DNA from: JABFRJ01 sp031409695
GTDB lineage: Bacteria > Pseudomonadota > Alphaproteobacteria > Rhizobiales > Hyphomicrobiaceae
NCBI GenBank assembly: GCA_031409695.1
Contig: JANNXS010000273.1
Span: forward strand, 1 to 9,596
Length of the DNA: 9,596 nucleotides
Direction: 5' to 3'
In this document: positions 1 through 6,261 of the stretch, piece by piece
Layout of the letters: every line of letters starts with the position of its first letter
How positions within the stretch are numbered: position 1 is the stretch's first letter
Program-made: the position numbers and the translations under genes
Notes under the pieces: generated by a model
Seen by the model: only the letters and a program-made list of their open reading frames with translations
What the model was told of the DNA's origin: nothing
The model's database searches: none

Positions 1-1
1 C

Positions 2-1705
2 TGGCGCTGGTTGTCAGCCGCCGATCGACGCGAGACATTGACTAATAGCATCGGACCGTTGCTTGTTGGCGGCGTTGTCACGCTTGCCCTGGTCGCGATC
101 CCCGTGTTTTTGACGGCGCAGCTTGCGGTCGAGAGCAATCGCCCCTCGATTGACTTTGAGGGCGCGGGGCGCGGCAGTATGCACCCGGCGCTGTTCTTGA
201 CCTTCCTATTGCCGCAGGTGTTCGGCGCCGCCTTTCGGATGGAGGACTATTGGGGTCCGCCGAGTTTTGCCTGGCCCGATACGGGCCTCTACATCGCCCA
301 GAACATGGGGCAGGTGTACATCGGCTCGGTGCCGGTGTTGCTCCTGCTGTTGGCCGTCTGGCAAGGACAGTTCCTGGCACGTGAGATACGGTTTTTCGCC
401 GCGGCATTCGCCGTGTTCGTTGTCTATGCGCTCGGTTGGTACACGCCGATATTTCGCGGCCTGTTTGAGGTCGTGCCTGGTTTGAAGTTTTATCGCCGCC
501 CGGCAGACGCTACATTTCTGGTCGGGGCCGTTGGCGCTGTTCTGGCTGGCTACGCGGCGCATCTGCTATTTTCAAAACCCTGGCTTCGCAATTCGGAAAA
601 TGCCATCGCCGCAACGGCGGCGGTTGTCGTTGTGTCAGCGGTCGCGGCGTTGAGCCTCGCCTTGTGGCTTGATCGTGTCGGTCAATTGTGGACGCCAGCA
701 TTGATTGCCCTGGGCTGCCTTGTGTCGGGCGCCGCAACCATTGCTTTCGTAAAGCCCCGTATTGCGCTCGAAACCTGGCCCATGGCGCTGGTGCTCGTCG
801 GCGTCACGGCCTTGGATCTTGGCTACAACAATGGCCCATCATCGTCCTCGGCTCTGCCGCCCAAAACCTACGATGCCATGCAGCCGAACACGCGCAACGC
901 GACCGTCATGGCGCTCAAAAACCGCTTAGCCGAGAGCCGGGCCGCCGACACGACAGGCGCACGCCGCGACCGCATCGAACTGATGGGCCTCGGTTTCCAT
1001 TGGCCAAACGTCAGCCTGTCCCAGCGCTTCGACAACACCCTTGGCTACAACCCCGTCCGCCTCGGTGACTACAGCCGCGCGACCGGGGCCGGCGATACCG
1101 TGGGCCTTCCAGACCAGCGCAAATTTTCACCCCTGTTCCCATCGTATCGGTCACAGCTCGCCGATATCCTAGGCTTGCGCTACATCGCGGCCGGCGAACC
1201 GCTCGAGTGGCATGACAAGGCGCTCAAAACCGGCGACCTGAAGCTGCTGGCCAAGACCGATGATGCCTGGATCTACGAGAACCCGCGTGCGCTGCCCCGC
1301 GTGCTGATGACCAGCCATGCTGTCGGCGGTGGCAGCTTCGCCGACATGATGAAAACCGGCCGCTGGCCCGACCGCTTCGACGCAGCCCGCATGGTTTTGC
1401 TGGAGGGCACGGGCCGCACTGTGTTTGCGAGCTTAGGTGCAACAGACACATTCGAGCCGGCCGCCCGCATCATCACCTACCGCAACACCGAGGTGATCGT
1501 TGAGGCGGTCAGCGCGCGCGGCGGCTGGCTGGTGTTGAATGATCCCTGGCATCCCTGGTGGTCAGCCGAGGTCAACGGCAAAGTCGCGCCGATCCTGAAG
1601 GCCAATGTCATCATGCGGGCGGTCGAGTTGCCGCCTGGGACCCACACGGTGCGGTTCAGGTTCCGGCCGCTTGCGGGCGCGCTGGCGCAATGGCGTGGGC
1701 GCTGA
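2..1705 (+). CDS. YfhO-type multi-pass membrane protein, 5' partial
   Basis: This is the C-terminal part of a large integral membrane protein resembling the YfhO family (GT-C-like membrane proteins; the characterised Firmicute member is implicated in glycosylation of cell-envelope polymers). The reading frame is open to the left edge with no stop, so the true start lies upstream; a TTG at 11 is only an in-frame codon. Numbering from that codon, hydrophobic segments lie near residues 14-34, 60-75, 102-118, 127-145, 168-187, 198-220, 228-247 and 256-271. A soluble region follows to residue 564. Family-like features are the F-x-R-R-P-A-D segment near 160-166 between membrane helices, and the C-terminal beta-domain from about 503. 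That domain has WLVLNDPWHPWWSAEVNGK followed by a P-P-G-T-H-T-V-R-F-R-F-R-P ending, the usual YfhO tail. The gene converges on xthA with 20 bp between the stop codons. Its substrate cannot be told from sequence. The family call is fairly sure; the role is inference. Confidence 0.8.
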   Translation, partial: WRWLSAADRRETLTNSIGPLLVGGVVTLALVAIPVFLTAQLAVESNRPSIDFEGAGRGSMHPALFLTFLLPQVFGAAFRMEDYWGPPSFAWPDTGLYIAQNMGQVYIGSVPVLLLLLAVWQGQFLAREIRFFAAAFAVFVVYALGWYTPIFRGLFEVVPGLKFYRRPADATFLVGAVGAVLAGYAAHLLFSKPWLRNSENAIAATAAVVVVSAVAALSLALWLDRVGQLWTPALIALGCLVSGAATIAFVKPRIALETWPMALVLVGVTALDLGYNNGPSSSSALPPKTYDAMQPNTRNATVMALKNRLAESRAADTTGARRDRIELMGLGFHWPNVSLSQRFDNTLGYNPVRLGDYSRATGAGDTVGLPDQRKFSPLFPSYRSQLADILGLRYIAAGEPLEWHDKALKTGDLKLLAKTDDAWIYENPRALPRVLMTSHAVGGGSFADMMKTGRWPDRFDAARMVLLEGTGRTVFASLGATDTFEPAARIITYRNTEVIVEAVSARGGWLVLNDPWHPWWSAEVNGKVAPILKANVIMRAVELPPGTHTVRFRFRPLAGALAQWRGR

Positions 1706-1725
1706 AATAGGGCGGAGATAGAACG

Positions 1726-2511
1726 TCACCCGACGTCCAAGTCCACCCACACCGGCACATGGTCTGACGGCTTTTCCCAACCGCGCGTGAACGTGTCGAT
1801 GCCGCTCGCCTTAAGCAGATCGGCAGCCTGGGGCGAAAGCAGCAGGTGATCAATACGGATGCCGTTGTTTTTTTGGTAGGCACCGGCCTGATAGTCCCAG
1901 AATGTGTAGATCTCCGGCCCGGAATAGCCTGACCGAATGGCATCGGTGAAGCCGAGGTGCAGCAGGCGACGAAACGCGCCACGGCTTTCGGGTTGAAATA
2001 GCGCATCCTCGGTCCAGTTCGCGGGCGTCTTGCAGTCCTCAGGCTCGGGGATGACGTTATAGTCGCCCATCAGGATCAGCGGCTCTTCAAGCTCCAGCAG
2101 CGTCTTCGCATGCGCTTCCAGCCGCTGCATCCAGCCGAGCTTGTAGGGGAATTTATCCGTGCCCAGCGGATTGCCGTTTGGCAGGTAAAGCCCGCCAACC
2201 CGCACGACGCGATTGCCCGCTTGCACCACCGCCTCTATGTACCGCGCCTGCACATCGGTGTCGTCACCCGGCAGGCCGCGCCGCACATCTTCGAGCGGCA
2301 CCTTGGAGAGCAGTGCGACACCGTTAAAGCCCTTTTGGCCGTGGACGGCGACGTTGTAGCCGAGCGCCTCGATTTCGGCTGCTGGGAAGCCTTCATCGAC
2401 CGATTTGATCTCCTGCAGAGCGACAACGTCCGGGCTCGTCTCTTTGAGCCATGTCAGCAGCCCATCGATGCGCGCCTTGACGCCGTTAATGTTCCAGGAA
2501 GCAAAGCGCAT
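1726..2511 (-). CDS. xthA: Exodeoxyribonuclease III (AP endonuclease, XthA/ExoA)
   Basis: This 261-residue protein is a full-length member of the exonuclease III / AP endonuclease family. These enzymes cut DNA 5' to abasic sites and remove 3' blocking groups during base-excision repair in the cytoplasm. All the catalytic landmarks are visible: WNINGVKAR at 6-14 (N7), LQEIK with the metal-binding E34, the GFNGVALLSK block at 61-70, Y109 in GLYLPNG, D150 and N152 in MGDYN, D221 in RIDHLL, and the terminal SDH with D250 and H251. These align with E. coli ExoIII E34, Y109, D151, N153, D229 and H259. The start is the ATG at 2511, which puts the beta-strand MRFASWNING at the N terminus as expected; no good Shine-Dalgarno precedes it. 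It lies 81 bp downstream of the SDR gene on the same strand, so it may be read with the Ldh-SDR pair, or have its own promoter in that gap. Confidence 0.96.
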   Translation of the reverse strand: MRFASWNINGVKARIDGLLTWLKETSPDVVALQEIKSVDEGFPAAEIEALGYNVAVHGQKGFNGVALLSKVPLEDVRRGLPGDDTDVQARYIEAVVQAGNRVVRVGGLYLPNGNPLGTDKFPYKLGWMQRLEAHAKTLLELEEPLILMGDYNVIPEPEDCKTPANWTEDALFQPESRGAFRRLLHLGFTDAIRSGYSGPEIYTFWDYQAGAYQKNNGIRIDHLLLSPQAADLLKASGIDTFTRGWEKPSDHVPVWVDLDVG

Positions 2512-2592
2512 GGGCGGCAGCCGTGTTGTTTGCGGGACGATGGGGCATGAACCACGTTTGCCGTGTCTCGGGAAGCTGTGGGTTCGCGCGCC

Positions 2593-3438
2593 TCACCGCC
2601 GAGGCTTTAACAGAAGCCCAACGATCGGTGACAGCAGCCGGTGGGGCAGGAGGCGCATGGTGGGCATTATCGCCATCGCTACAACCCCCGGGATGATAAC
2701 GCGCTGGCCCCACTGAAAACGCCGATACGCGATGCGTGCAACGCGCTGCGACGACATCACAGGCATCAGGCGCAGATACAGCCCACTTGCCCCGCCCATG
2801 CGCGCGTGAAACTGTGTCCCAACCGGGCCAGGGCAGACGACCGCGATCCGCACACCTTGTCCCGCGCACTCGTGCGCTAGGGCCTCTGTGAGGCTGATCA
2901 CATAGGCCTTGCTGGCGTAGTATGCTGCCTGCCAGGGCCCCGGTGCATAACCGCCGAGCGAGGCGATGTTCAGGACACCCCCACGCCCGCGCGTCAGCAT
3001 GTCCGGCAGATAATGTCGGGTCAGCGTCGTCAGCGCGCGCGCGTTGAGATCGACAAGCAGATCGAGCGCCGCCGGATCGTGGGCCGCGAAGGCGCCTGCG
3101 AGCCCGACGCCCGCGCAGTTCACCAGCACGTCACAAAAGGCGCCGAGCAAGCCTAGATGTGCATCGATCCGTTCAGCGGCATCCGCGGCTGAAATATCGA
3201 GGGCGAGTGTCGCCACGCGCATGCCCGCTCTTAAGATCGCAGCCGCAGTCGCCTCAAGCCGCGACGCGTCCCGCGCGACGATCAGCACATCCGCCCCAGC
3301 CTCGACAAATCGCGCCGCCAGGGCGCGACCGATACCATCGGACCCACCGGTCACCACGACCATGGGTGTCAGGCCGTCGAATACTGCAAGCGCATCTCTA
3401 TCCCCACGCCAATGGCGGCGGCGCCATGCCTCAAACAT
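2593..3438 (-). CDS. Classical short-chain dehydrogenase/reductase (SDR)
   Basis: This 281-residue protein is an NAD(P)-dependent oxidoreductase with a Rossmann fold. The cofactor loop TGGSDGIG lies at 30-37. The N-x-A-G motif is present as NCAG at 107-110, a mild variant of NNAG. The catalytic tetrad is N132, S160 (in LNIAS), Y173 and K177 (YYASK), with the usual 13-residue S-to-Y spacing, followed by PGPVGT at 203-208. The residue after strand 2 is an Arg (IVAR, 53-56), which usually favours NADP(H). There is a roughly 25-residue N-terminal extension rich in Arg and Trp before the first strand. The C-terminal tail (about 246-281) is hydrophobic and ends in KPRR, so it may touch the membrane. 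The ATG at 3438 follows the Ldh stop by 6 bp, with a GGAG inside the Ldh end about 11 nt upstream, which strongly suggests translational linkage. The substrate cannot be assigned. Confidence 0.9.
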   Translation of the reverse strand: MFEAWRRRHWRGDRDALAVFDGLTPMVVVTGGSDGIGRALAARFVEAGADVLIVARDASRLEATAAAILRAGMRVATLALDISAADAAERIDAHLGLLGAFCDVLVNCAGVGLAGAFAAHDPAALDLLVDLNARALTTLTRHYLPDMLTRGRGGVLNIASLGGYAPGPWQAAYYASKAYVISLTEALAHECAGQGVRIAVVCPGPVGTQFHARMGGASGLYLRLMPVMSSQRVARIAYRRFQWGQRVIIPGVVAMAIMPTMRLLPHRLLSPIVGLLLKPRR

Positions 3439-3444
3439 CGCTCG

Positions 3445-4452
3445 TTATGCTCCAGCCAACGCGTGTACCTCGGCCAGCAGCTTCAAATCGACTGCAATCC
3501 CGTCCTTCGCCGCGGCCGCACGCAGCTTGACGCGCTTCTGCCCTGGTAAGCGCGTGCCGACATCCGCCTCGATCATCGACGCCAGTGCCTCAAAGCGCGA
3601 CGCGAACGTATCAGCCCCGCCAAAGGCTGCGGGATCGATCACCAGCAGGAACTGCCCGACGCCCGGCGGCTTGCCCTCGCCGTCAAAGAACGACGACGCC
3701 TCCGAGGCAAGGTTCGCTCCCGTCAACGCCACGGCCAGCACCTCGACCATCAACGCAAGCGCTGAACCTTTGGCACCACCGGCTGGCAGCAACGTGCCCT
3801 TCAAAGCGGCCTTGGGGTCCGTGGTCGGTGAGCCCGCCGCATCGAGCGCCCAGTCACCAGGGATCGAATCACCCTTCTGCGAAGCGGCCAGGATCTTGCC
3901 ACGCGCCACGGTCGACAGTGCCATATCGACGACGACGGGCGCTCTGCCAATGCGCGGGGCCGCAAAGCCGATCGGGTTGGTGCCGAACACCGGCGTCTTG
4001 CCGCCCCAGGACGACATGGCAACCGGCGTGTTGGCAAACATCAATGACACCAGGCCATGGTCTGTGGCGAGCCGTTCCAGATGCCAGCCGATAACGCCCG
4101 CGTGGTGCGAGTGCACAAACCCAGCCGCCGCGATGCCCGTCACTTTGGCGAGCGACGGCAACTGCTCCAGAACGCGGTCCATGGCGGGATAGAAAAAACC
4201 ACTTTTGACGTCCACCATGAGGGACCCCGGGCGGGTTTGTCGCAGCACAGGAACCGCGTGGCCATCGACCTTGCCGCTTCTCGCCTGCGCCGCATAACTC
4301 AGCACACGCGAGAGGCCGTGACCTTTCTGGCCGTCGACTTCCGCTTGCGTCAGCGCCAGCGCCGTCGACGCGGCATTTACGGGTGATGTCCTCGCGGCGA
4401 CAAGCGCGCGCGCAATCAAGGCTTCGAGGTCGGATGGGTATAACGAGGTCAT
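3445..4452 (-). CDS. Ldh family oxidoreductase (malate/L-lactate dehydrogenase type 2)
   Basis: This 335-residue protein is a near full-length member of the Ldh_2 family. The family comprises NAD(P)-dependent 2-hydroxyacid or imine dehydrogenases unrelated to classical LDH, with substrates such as malate, L-lactate, ureidoglycolate, 2,3-diketo-L-gulonate or cyclic imino acids. Visible family blocks are GHGLSR at 44-49 (H46 is the conserved His), HSHHAG at 114-119, TNPIGFAAP at 158-166, VDMALSTVARGKI at 174-186, and the lysine-glycine block GGAKGSALALMVE at 225-237, which lies near the cofactor site. The start is the ATG at 4452, with no clear Shine-Dalgarno; the N-terminal helix is of normal family length. 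It is the first gene of the minus-strand cluster and is 6 bp from the SDR, suggesting two oxidation steps in one small catabolic route, which is inference. Its promoter should lie in the 363 bp spacer shared with hisG. The family is certain; the substrate is unknown. Confidence 0.9.
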   Translation of the reverse strand: MTSLYPSDLEALIARALVAARTSPVNAASTALALTQAEVDGQKGHGLSRVLSYAAQARSGKVDGHAVPVLRQTRPGSLMVDVKSGFFYPAMDRVLEQLPSLAKVTGIAAAGFVHSHHAGVIGWHLERLATDHGLVSLMFANTPVAMSSWGGKTPVFGTNPIGFAAPRIGRAPVVVDMALSTVARGKILAASQKGDSIPGDWALDAAGSPTTDPKAALKGTLLPAGGAKGSALALMVEVLAVALTGANLASEASSFFDGEGKPPGVGQFLLVIDPAAFGGADTFASRFEALASMIEADVGTRLPGQKRVKLRAAAAKDGIAVDLKLLAEVHALAGA

Positions 4453-4815
4453 GGATCTGGCCGGTCTTGGGCGACGTGATGGGACAGTGAGCGTTCAAGG
4501 GCACGGAACAATTGGGAACCTGGGTACGCTGCCAGTCCAGCTGTTGTACGCCACAGGCCTGACAGCACCGTCCGTCCCGCGGGCTCGGTATTCTGGTCGG
4601 CATAGCGTAAGCACGGGGGCGGTAGCCGACGCAACAGGGCGACACCAACGGCTCTCATCCCGGGAACAACGGGCGAACCTTGCCGCCACGCACATCCGTG
4701 CGGGTCACGCGGCCATTGACCCGACAGCCCGCACCGGTACAGAGGCGGCTGTCAAACGGCTGCGGCGCGGTCGCGGCCGTCCCAACCTCGCTCAATGCAC
4801 GTGACCCAATCGATC
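4453..4815. other. Divergent non-coding spacer between Ldh gene and hisG
   Basis: These 363 bp hold no open frame that resembles a protein I recognise; the frames crossing it are low-complexity Arg/Ala/Pro translations. It must carry the outward promoters for the Ldh-SDR cluster and for hisG, but I could not pick convincing -35/-10 boxes. The right half contains several short inverted repeats: CGCAC (4689-4693) with GTGCG (4698-4702), CGGGTCA (4701-4707) with TGACCCG (4717-4723), and GACAGCC (4723-4729) with GGCTGTC (4747-4753). These could form hairpins in a hisG leader. The GC-rich composition makes chance stems likely. No tRNA, known riboswitch or remnant of hisZ was recognised. Confidence 0.5.
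4702..4753 (+). promoter_or_regulatory. Possible tandem hairpins in hisG leader
   Basis: Two adjacent inverted repeats lie 60-115 bp before the hisG start: a 7 bp stem with a 9 nt loop (4701-4707 with 4717-4723), then a 7 bp stem with a 17 nt loop (4723-4729 with 4747-4753). They share base 4723, so they would compete or stack. An alternative pairing, TGCGGG (4699-4704) with CCCGCA (4728-4733), overlaps both, which is the kind of mutually exclusive arrangement seen in leaders. There is no T-run and no His-codon-rich leader peptide, so classical attenuation is not supported. Chance is a serious alternative in this GC-rich DNA. Confidence 0.2.
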
Positions 4816-5517
4816 ATGACCGAACGCCTCGTCCTCGCCCTGCCGTCGAAGGGCCGCCTCATGGAGGAAGCGGCCGCGGTCTTCGCGCGTGGCGGGCTGG
4901 ACATCGTCAAGACTGGGTCGGCGCGGGGCTATCAGGGCGCGATGCCGGATCTACCCGCCGTTGACGTGGTCTATGTGGCGTCTTCCGAGATCGCAGGGCG
5001 GCTACGCGATGGTCTCGTACACATGGGTATTACCGGCGAAGATCTGGTGCGCGAGGCCAGTGCTGAGACCGAGGCGCGCACCGTGTCGGCGCGGAAACTC
5101 GGGTTTGGGCCGGCCGACGTCGTGGTCGCAGTGCCCGATTGCTGGCTCGACGTACAGCACATGAGTGACCTCGAACTGATGGCCATGACGTTCCGTCGAC
5201 GCCACGGCCGCCGGATGCGGGTCGCAACCAAGTATCTGAACCTGACGCGGCGCGCCTTCGCGGCCGAGGGGATTGTCAGTTATCGCATCGTCGAGAGCCT
5301 GGGTGCGACAGAGGGCGCACCGGCCGCTGGCCTCGCCGAGTTGATCGTCGACATCACAACAACCGGCGCGACATTGAGGGCCAATGGCCTGAAAATTCTC
5401 GATGGCGGGACGCTCCTGCGATCGGAGGCGAACCTGTGGACCTCATCCGTGGCCGCGTGGACGCCGGCGCTCGATGCCGTGCGCGGGCGTCTGGTGGCGG
5501 CCCTTGGGAAAGCTTGA
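4816..5517 (+). CDS. hisG: ATP phosphoribosyltransferase, short form (HisG-S)
   Basis: HisG catalyses the first step of histidine biosynthesis, joining ATP and PRPP to give phosphoribosyl-ATP. At 233 residues this is the short form, which lacks the C-terminal regulatory domain and works as a complex with HisZ. Visible motifs are LALPSKGRL at 7-15, GITGEDL at 71-77 and ATKYLNLTRR at 137-146 (an L replaces the P seen in many relatives). The family signature spans 166-187 and fits E-x5-G-x-[SAG]-x2-[IV]-x-D-[LIV]-x2-[ST]-G-x-T-[LM], ending ITTTGATL, followed by RANGL at 188-192. The ATG at 4816 puts the first strand immediately at the N terminus; in-frame ATG 4795 and GTG 4801 are also possible, and none has a good Shine-Dalgarno. 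No hisZ or other his gene is adjacent. The gene converges on ruvA with 22 bp between stops. Confidence 0.95.
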   Translation: MTERLVLALPSKGRLMEEAAAVFARGGLDIVKTGSARGYQGAMPDLPAVDVVYVASSEIAGRLRDGLVHMGITGEDLVREASAETEARTVSARKLGFGPADVVVAVPDCWLDVQHMSDLELMAMTFRRRHGRRMRVATKYLNLTRRAFAAEGIVSYRIVESLGATEGAPAAGLAELIVDITTTGATLRANGLKILDGGTLLRSEANLWTSSVAAWTPALDAVRGRLVAALGKA

Positions 5518-5539
5518 TGCCGGGCCTGACCACCCGCTT

Positions 5540-6160
5540 TTACCGGGCGAGTTCTTTGAGGCTGCGCCGGATCAGCTTTGCCACATCGGCACCCTCGCCA
5601 AGTTCCTTTGATGCGACGGCCACGGCTTGGGCGGCTTGGACGGGTTGATAGCCGAGGTTGGTCAATGCCGAGATGGCCTCGGCCGCAGGATTACCAGCCG
5701 TATTGGAGGCGGCACCCTTGCCGGCCGCCATGGGGGGCACGTCAAGGCCCGCCACGGACAAGGCCGGCGCCTTTTCGCGCAGTTCAGTGACAATCCGTTG
5801 CGCGAGTTTCCGGCCGACACCTTGCGTCTGCTCAACAACCTGCCAATTGCCAAGCGCAATGGCGTTGGCGAGCTCCTGCGGCGCGAGCGTGCCAAGCACG
5901 CCGAGCGCAACTTTGGCGCCGACGCCTTGAATGCCTTGCAGCGTGCGAAACCATGTGCGCTCCACCTCTGAGACGAAACCGAACAGCTTCATGGCGTCTT
6001 CGCGGACATACATATCAATGGTCAGCGAGGCGGTCTCGCCGTGCTTGAGATTGCGCAACGTGCGTGATGACGCCTGCACCTCGTAGCCGACGCCGCCAAC
6101 GTCCAGAATAAGATGGCTTTCGCCGATGGCGTCGACTTTGCCGGTGAGCTTGCCGATCAT
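5540..6160 (-). CDS. ruvA: Holliday junction branch migration protein RuvA
   Basis: RuvA binds four-way DNA junctions as a tetramer and loads the RuvB motor for branch migration in recombinational repair. This 206-residue protein is full length. Domain I (about 1-64) begins MIGKLTGKVD and carries the VREDAMKLFGF stretch, with acidic-pin residues E54-D55 corresponding to E. coli E55-D56. Domain II has two helix-hairpin-helix motifs, LQGIQGVGAK at 74-83 and QTQGVGRKLAQRI at 111-123. A flexible Ala/Gly/Pro-rich linker (about 131-158) leads to domain III (about 159-206), which binds RuvB. The ATG at 6160 is preceded by AGAGG at reasonable spacing. Unusually, neither ruvC nor ruvB flanks it: a divergent oxidoreductase lies upstream and the convergent hisG lies downstream. 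RuvB must therefore be encoded elsewhere in the genome. Confidence 0.96.
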   Translation of the reverse strand: MIGKLTGKVDAIGESHLILDVGGVGYEVQASSRTLRNLKHGETASLTIDMYVREDAMKLFGFVSEVERTWFRTLQGIQGVGAKVALGVLGTLAPQELANAIALGNWQVVEQTQGVGRKLAQRIVTELREKAPALSVAGLDVPPMAAGKGAASNTAGNPAAEAISALTNLGYQPVQAAQAVAVASKELGEGADVAKLIRRSLKELAR

Positions 6161-6261
6161 GGTCTGCGCCTCTGGTTTCCACGCTACATCTAGGTAATAT
6201 CATAGCAACAAATGATCGTCGGCGATCGTCACGGACGCGGCCTGTGCACAGGAACAACACC
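6161..6261. promoter_or_regulatory. Divergent promoter region of ruvA and quinone oxidoreductase
   Basis: This 101 bp spacer contains the most AT-rich patch nearby (about 6186-6213), which fits promoters firing both ways. On the minus strand TATGAT (6204 down to 6199) resembles a -10 box about 40 nt before ruvA, though no good -35 box is seen at 16-18 bp. On the plus strand TAATAT (6195-6200) is a possible -10 for the oxidoreductase. Two copies of GATCGTC lie exactly 10 bp apart (6214-6220 and 6224-6230), and a perfect 12 bp palindrome CCTGTGCACAGG lies at 6241-6252. I see no alphaproteobacterial LexA box (GTTC-N7-GTTC). Confidence 0.35.
6241..6252. repeat. Perfect 12 bp palindrome over the qor ribosome binding site
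   Basis: CCTGTGCACAGG is fully self-complementary and its right end supplies the AGGA that serves as the Shine-Dalgarno for the oxidoreductase start at 6262, with 8 nt spacing. It could be an operator for a dimeric regulator or a weak RNA hairpin. A palindrome of this length is expected a couple of times per 10 kb by chance, so only its position is suggestive. Confidence 0.25.

Noticed and set aside
1706..1725. Terminator between the YfhO-like gene and xthA
   Set aside because: Only 20 bp are available and I see no stem followed by a T-run.
3044..4192. Plus-strand open frame of 382 codons antisense to the SDR and Ldh genes
   Set aside because: The translation is low-complexity Ala/Ser/Pro/Arg, as expected from the complement of G/C-ending codons, and it crosses two well-supported genes.
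4451..4804. Open frame in the spacer upstream of hisG, considered as a small protein or hisZ remnant
   Set aside because: No HisZ or other family motif is present, no Shine-Dalgarno is seen, and the composition resembles random GC-rich translation.
5518..5539. CCCG/CGGG dyad between hisG and ruvA as a bidirectional terminator
   Set aside because: The stem is only 4 bp in a 22 bp gap and part of it lies in the ruvA 3' end; too weak to call.
6161..6261. LexA (SOS) box in front of ruvA
   Set aside because: A GAAC occurs at 6252-6255 but no second half-site sits at the alphaproteobacterial GTTC-N7-GTTC spacing.
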